From Alphaproteobacteria bacterium (GTDB lineage Bacteria; Pseudomonadota; Alphaproteobacteria; Micavibrionales; Micavibrionaceae): a stretch of DNA of 64,000 nt. Shown here piece after piece: positions 60,003 through 64,000 of this stretch. The stretch covers positions 58,649-122,648 of the forward strand of contig JAJFGV010000071.1 in the NCBI GenBank assembly GCA_021775965.1, written 5' to 3'. The notes under the pieces are model-generated. The model did no database searches, was not told where the DNA came from, and was given only the letters and a program-made list of their open reading frames with translations. Position 1 is the first letter of the stretch, and the number at the start of each line of letters is the position of its first letter. Made by a program: the position numbers and the translations under genes.

Positions 60003-61525
60003 TGCTGTTTAATTCCTACATCTTCCTTTTTGGCTTTCTACCAATTACGCTTATCCTCTTTTGGACGACTCTGCGTTTTAGCAATGTAAAGCTGGCACTT
60101 GGCATCCTCATTCCAGCGTCCCTCTTCTTTTATGCTTGGTGGAATCCACCTTATGTACTTTTTTTATGTTCTTCCATATTGGGCAATTTTCTTTGTGGAC
60201 ATTATATAGCCCATAAAAAAAAGTGGAGGAAAGAAGCTCTAATAGCCAGCATCGCGGCAAACCTGCTGGCTATTGGTTACTTTAAATATGCCGGGTTTAT
60301 GTTTGATAATACCAATGCGCTATTTTCAACGTCCCATCAGATCGGCGATATATTTCTGCCCCTTGGGATTTCCTTTTTTACCTTCCAGCAAATCACCTAT
60401 TTGTTCGACGTTTATTCGGGCAAGATCAAGTCGGCTTCATTCCTTCATTACGCCCTATTTGTCAGTTTTTTTCCGCAGCTCATTGCCGGCCCCATCGTTC
60501 ATGCCAAAGAGATTATCCCACAGTTTAAAAACCATCCAAAATTCAAAAATATATCCACGAATATGGCTATTGGGAGTGGTATCTTTTGCATGGGCCTATT
60601 CAAAAAAACCTTTATTGCTGACAGTTTAAGCGGTTCTGCAAATTTCATATTTGATAGAGCAGAAAGCGCAGAACAAATTGAATTTTTTGCAGGGTGGATG
60701 GGGGCGCTTGCCTACACCTTCCAACTTTATTTTGATTTCAGCGGCTATAGTGACATGGCCATCGGCCTGGCCCTGATGTTTGGCCTCACACTTCCGATCA
60801 ACTTTCTTTCTCCTTACAAGGCCACCAATATTGCTGATTTCTGGCGGCGATGGCACATTACGATGTCACGCTTTTTTCGTGACTATATATATATTCCCCT
60901 TGGTGGGAACAGAAGTTCCCCCGCGCGCCAACTGGTCAATCTTGGGATGACAATGTTTTTAGCCGGGCTATGGCACGGAGCCGGCTGGACTTTTGTATTC
61001 TGGGGCCTGCTACATGGTGCCTATCTGGCGATCCATCGAATATTTACGCACATAAAACAAAAAGCGTTCCCGGATACCGCACTTTCATTTTTTTATAAAC
61101 TAACCGCTTATTTTCTTACATTTATCGCTGTCGTGATTGGCTGGGTATTTTTTAGAGCCGATAGCTTTGAAATAGCCTTCAAGATTTTGAAAGGTATGGG
61201 CGGTTTTAACGGCATTGCATTACCGGATAAATTAGCTTCCCTTCTGCCACTTACAACAGAAGGGTGGATTCATATTGAAAGCGGCTCCGTGCACTGGATT
61301 AATGATGCGTCATATTGGGGAATTCCACTCATTATAATGAGTTACTTTATCTGCATGTTATTACCGGCAAGTGTTGAGTATTTTGGAATTGTTAAGCCCC
61401 CGGAAGAAAAAAAGGGTATAAAATTTAATATGAGCGCGCGGCATGCGGCGCTTATCGCTTTATTTTTTGCACTATCAATATTCAGCATGCAAAGAATATC
61501 AGAATTTTTATATTTTCAGTTTTAG
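60002..61525 (+). CDS. MBOAT-family membrane O-acyltransferase (AlgI-like)
   Basis: A 507-residue polytopic membrane protein with about ten helices. It contains the AlgI/DltB-type signature YFDFSGYSDMAIGLALMFG, FWRRWHITMSRFFRDYIYIP and the catalytic His in GLWHGAGWTFVFWGLLHG. Such proteins move acyl groups across the inner membrane onto extracellular polysaccharides. The following SGNH-like gene is the usual periplasmic partner. It starts on the last base of yejB, so the pair has been inserted into the transporter operon without a gap. The glycan acceptor is unknown. Confidence 0.9.
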   Translation: MLFNSYIFLFGFLPITLILFWTTLRFSNVKLALGILIPASLFFYAWWNPPYVLFLCSSILGNFLCGHYIAHKKKWRKEALIASIAANLLAIGYFKYAGFMFDNTNALFSTSHQIGDIFLPLGISFFTFQQITYLFDVYSGKIKSASFLHYALFVSFFPQLIAGPIVHAKEIIPQFKNHPKFKNISTNMAIGSGIFCMGLFKKTFIADSLSGSANFIFDRAESAEQIEFFAGWMGALAYTFQLYFDFSGYSDMAIGLALMFGLTLPINFLSPYKATNIADFWRRWHITMSRFFRDYIYIPLGGNRSSPARQLVNLGMTMFLAGLWHGAGWTFVFWGLLHGAYLAIHRIFTHIKQKAFPDTALSFFYKLTAYFLTFIAVVIGWVFFRADSFEIAFKILKGMGGFNGIALPDKLASLLPLTTEGWIHIESGSVHWINDASYWGIPLIIMSYFICMLLPASVEYFGIVKPPEEKKGIKFNMSARHAALIALFFALSIFSMQRISEFLYFQF

Positions 61526-61529
61526 GAAC

Positions 61530-62615
61530 ATGAAACAAAAACAGATACAGACATATTTTTTGATGCTTTTGGGATTTTCTGTTCTCTGGTGCGGGCTTCT
61601 GGTTGGCGTGTCCTGGGCCATTGACCCTTACCAACTTTATCATAAAAGTTTTTGGATGGAAGACAAATTCATCGCCAATACACGCTATCAAAATGCGGGG
61701 CTTATCAACCGCCTGCTTATCGAAGATAGCTGTTGTGAAGCTGTCATCATGGGCTCCTCCTTTTCTCAAAACTTTCTTGGGAAGGATATTTCCAGCGCCA
61801 TGGGCTGGAACGGAACACTCAATCTAGCCATGGATGGCAGCATTCCGTCCGAACAACTTTTAGTTTTAGAAAAAGCGCTGCAGAGCAAACGCGTAAAACA
61901 TGTCCTTTGGGAAGTTTACAATGCCTACTCGAACCCTAAATTTTTACCGTTTAATCAACAAGAAGTGCTCAAGAAAAACCCCTGGAAGTATTTTCCATCC
62001 TATTTATATGATAAGAAAATACAAAATGACGTGAAATATCTATTTTCTGTGAGCGTCATTAGCCAGCTTTTTGTACAGATGTTTAACGGCAAACCCGCAG
62101 AACGTGTTTATTACTGGTATGACGAAGTTACACACCGCTTCAATCAAGCAGACAGCCTAAAAAGAAAACATAATGATCTGCACCTTAAAACTTATGAGCC
62201 TTATAAAGATTCAGACTTCGCTACACTTGACAAAACAATTACCAAAACTATAGCCGAAAACCCTGACGTCAACTTCCTGATCTTTATTCCCCCTTTCTCA
62301 AGCCATTATTACGGTTTCATTTCGCAACCCCAATACCAAAGACAAATGGACATGCGTGCCCACCTCATAGAAAAGTTGGCCCCTTATAAAAATGCCCAGC
62401 TTTATAGCTTTGATCAATGGGTTGATATTGTAGAAGACTTGAATAAGTACAGTGACTTGCTACATTTCAATGCTGAAACCAACAGCAAAATGGCTCAAGC
62501 CATGGCAAAGGGACAGGGGAAACTTACAGCCAAAAACACAGAAAGAAAAATCAAAGCCATGACAACAAGGCTAAATCATTATATAAAAAGACAAAAGAAG
62601 GACATAACGAATTAA
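61530..62615 (+). CDS. Membrane-anchored SGNH-like protein (AlgX/DltD-type partner of MBOAT)
   Basis: A 361-residue protein with an N-terminal membrane anchor (about 9-33). GSS (AVIMGSSFSQNF, about residue 75) is the position of the catalytic Ser block, FLIFIPPFSSHYY and the C-terminal DLLHFNAETN supply an Asp-x-x-His pair as in SGNH esterases and AlgJ/AlgX-like proteins. It probably transfers acetyl or another acyl from the MBOAT protein to a glycan in the periplasm. The ATG 61530 follows TTTAGGAAC. Specificity unknown. Confidence 0.75.
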   Translation: MKQKQIQTYFLMLLGFSVLWCGLLVGVSWAIDPYQLYHKSFWMEDKFIANTRYQNAGLINRLLIEDSCCEAVIMGSSFSQNFLGKDISSAMGWNGTLNLAMDGSIPSEQLLVLEKALQSKRVKHVLWEVYNAYSNPKFLPFNQQEVLKKNPWKYFPSYLYDKKIQNDVKYLFSVSVISQLFVQMFNGKPAERVYYWYDEVTHRFNQADSLKRKHNDLHLKTYEPYKDSDFATLDKTITKTIAENPDVNFLIFIPPFSSHYYGFISQPQYQRQMDMRAHLIEKLAPYKNAQLYSFDQWVDIVEDLNKYSDLLHFNAETNSKMAQAMAKGQGKLTAKNTERKIKAMTTRLNHYIKRQKKDITN

Positions 62616-62618
62616 GCT

Positions 62619-63644
62619 ATGACTCTTACTCCCATCACCCAGCGCCGCCTTGCCCAGTTCCGTGCCAACAAACGCGGCTTTTGGAGCTTGTGGATTTTTC
62701 TGTTTCTATTGCTGCTGGCCCTGTCCGCAGAATTCATCGCCAATGACAAACCGCTTCTCGTGAAATTCGAAGGCAGTTACTACGCCCCGGTGTTTTTTAA
62801 CTATCCCGAAACCAAATTCGGTGGGGATTTCGAAACCGAAACCGAATACCGTGATCCCTTTGTGGCAGGACTGATCGAGAAAAACGGCTGGATGCTCTGG
62901 CCGCCGATCCGTTATTCCTATGACACAATCAACTATAACCTACCGCAACCGGCCCCCTCGCCGCCGACATCCGACAACATCATTGGCACGGATGATCAGG
63001 GGCGCGACGTCGCCGCCCGCGTCATTTACGGCTTTCGCATCTCTGTCATGTTCGGCCTCATTCTGACAGTCATCAGTTCGATCATCGGCATCGCATCGGG
63101 TGCCATTCAAGGCTATTACGGCGGACGGGTCGACCTTGTCATGCAGCGCGTGATCGAAGTCTGGTCGTCGATGCCATCACTTTATATCCTTATCATCTTT
63201 GCCAGTATGTTCATACCAGGGTTCTGGACATTGCTGCTAATCCTACTGTTGTTTTCGTGGATGTCGCTGGTCGATGTTGTCCGCGCTGAATTCCTGCGCG
63301 CCCGTAATTTCGATTATGTTCGCGCCGCCAAAGCACTCGGCATTTCCAACCCCGTTATCATGTGGCGTCATGTTCTTCCCAACGCCATGGTCGCGACGAT
63401 CACCTTTATGCCGTTTATCTTGACTGGTTCAATCACGGCGCTGACCTCGCTTGATTTCCTTGGCCTTGGCCTACCGCCCGGATCGCCTTCTCTTGGGGAA
63501 TTGCTGGCCCAGGGAAAAAACAATCTGCAAGCGCCGTGGCTTGGCATTACAGCGTTCCTGTCGCTTGCCGTTATGCTCTCTCTACTTACTTTTATTGGTG
63601 AAGCGGTGCGTGATGCGTTTGACCCAAGGAAGATGAATATATGA
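62619..63644 (+). CDS. yejE: Oligopeptide ABC transporter permease, YejE type
   Basis: A 341-residue permease. N-terminal RRLAQFRANKRGFWSLWIFL with one helix, a long periplasmic segment containing NYPETKFGGDFETETEYRDP that is typical of YejE, then DNIIGTDDQGRDVAARVIYG and five more helices. The EAA loop reads YVRAAKALGISNPVIMWRHV. It starts three bases after the SGNH-like gene and overlaps the next gene by four bases. Confidence 0.93.
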   Translation: MTLTPITQRRLAQFRANKRGFWSLWIFLFLLLLALSAEFIANDKPLLVKFEGSYYAPVFFNYPETKFGGDFETETEYRDPFVAGLIEKNGWMLWPPIRYSYDTINYNLPQPAPSPPTSDNIIGTDDQGRDVAARVIYGFRISVMFGLILTVISSIIGIASGAIQGYYGGRVDLVMQRVIEVWSSMPSLYILIIFASMFIPGFWTLLLILLLFSWMSLVDVVRAEFLRARNFDYVRAAKALGISNPVIMWRHVLPNAMVATITFMPFILTGSITALTSLDFLGLGLPPGSPSLGELLAQGKNNLQAPWLGITAFLSLAVMLSLLTFIGEAVRDAFDPRKMNI

Positions 63645-64000
63645 CCAAGAGCAACTCCATCGCCGACATGAAAGGCGAAATCGCAGGCTACCGCCGGTCG
63701 ATGCATGAAAACCCGCAAACCGCCTTTGAGGAAGAATTCGCCAGCAATCTTGTGGCTGAAAAACTCACCGCATGGGGTATTTCGTTCGAGCGCGGCCTGG
63801 CCAAGACCGGAATCGTCGCCACCATCGAAGGCCAGAAAACCGATTCAGGAAAAGCCATCGCCCTGCGCGCCGATATGGATGCACTGGATATAGAAGAAGA
63901 ACACAACAAGGACTGGCATTCGAAAATTCCTGGCAAGATGCATGGCTGCGGTCATGACGGCCATACGGCGATGTTGCTGGGTGCTGCCAAATATCTGAAT
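63641..64000 (+). CDS. M20-family amidohydrolase, N-terminal part (cut by window end)
   Basis: An open frame from ATG 63641, overlapping the yejE stop by four bases (ATGA), runs 120 codons to the end of the window. It begins MTKSNSIADMKGEIAGYRRS and has HENPQTAFEEEFAS, IALRADMDALDIEEE (metal-site Asp) and GKMHGCGHDGHTAMLLG, the signature of M20D aminoacylase/hippurate-hydrolase-like metallopeptidases. It could process peptides or N-acyl amino acids brought in by the neighbouring Yej transporter. The C-terminal part lies outside. Confidence 0.9.
   Translation, partial: MTKSNSIADMKGEIAGYRRSMHENPQTAFEEEFASNLVAEKLTAWGISFERGLAKTGIVATIEGQKTDSGKAIALRADMDALDIEEEHNKDWHSKIPGKMHGCGHDGHTAMLLGAAKYLN

Overview
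The window is a chromosomal flagellar super-cluster from an alphaproteobacterium, by eye at roughly 50% GC. CtrA, FlbT, FlaF, FliX, an FlbD-type sigma-54 activator, a TipF-like protein and a cysteine-poor DksA all point to Alphaproteobacteria; FlhF and FlhG suggest polar flagella. A Micavibrionales- or Rhodospirillales-like source is my inference, not something the sequence proves. No tRNA, rRNA, CRISPR array or transposase gene was seen.

Layout. 1-515 (-): flgC (cut by the window edge) and flgB. 572-2347 (+): flhX-like gene, a small unknown gene, fliO, fliP. 2348-3046: repeats and a small membrane protein. 3045-12254 (-): motor and chemotaxis block, in transcription order fliL, fliM, DUF6468 gene, motE-like, cheY, cheZ, a MotB-like gene without the proton-carrying Asp, motB, and a 1019-residue periplasmic TPR protein. 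12576-15909 (+): flgF, flgG, flgA, flgH. 15983-17531 (-): a histone-H1-like/DksA fusion and fliX. 17831-24407 (+): flgI, flgJ, two FlgN-like chaperones, fliK, flgD, flgE. 24408-31531: a structured spacer, a flagellin carrying a LamG/lectin-like insert, a methyltransferase, a second flagellin, flbT, flaF, and a FlaG-like gene on the minus strand. 32076-36823 (+): fliF, fliG, fliH, fliN, motA. 37583-38950 (+): flbD. 40045-45279 (+): flhA, flhF, flhG, with a TPR gene on the minus strand. 45906-47831 (+): a second FliK-like protein. 47828-50523 (-): fliI, an unknown gene, fliJ. 50717-51430 (+): ctrA. After a repeat-rich gap: pgsA, pyrD, tipF-like, then a yej-type oligopeptide ABC transporter locus (yejA, yejB, yejE) interleaved with kdsB, a phosphatase-like gene, an MBOAT acyltransferase and an SGNH-like protein, ending in a truncated M20 amidohydrolase.

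How the parts work together. CtrA would start the early flagellar genes: an array of TTAA boxes precedes ctrA itself, and a perfect half-site (TTAACCAT) precedes cheY. FliX and FlbD would then couple basal-body completion to sigma-54 promoters; close matches to the -24/-12 consensus lie before flgB, flgF and flgI. FlbT and FlaF sit directly after the flagellins, whose second member has a perfect hairpin near its predicted mRNA 5' end.

Most unusual items: the lectin-like insert in one flagellin and the methyltransferase gene between the two flagellins; a 33-bp duplicated flhA 3' end around a 361-bp repeat element, in which all five differences are silent third-position changes; a MotB-like partner without the channel Asp; the H1-like/DksA fusion; and a structured-RNA candidate between flgE and the lectin-flagellin. 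Several orphan genes of unknown function, each with a good ribosome binding site, sit singly between flagellar operons.
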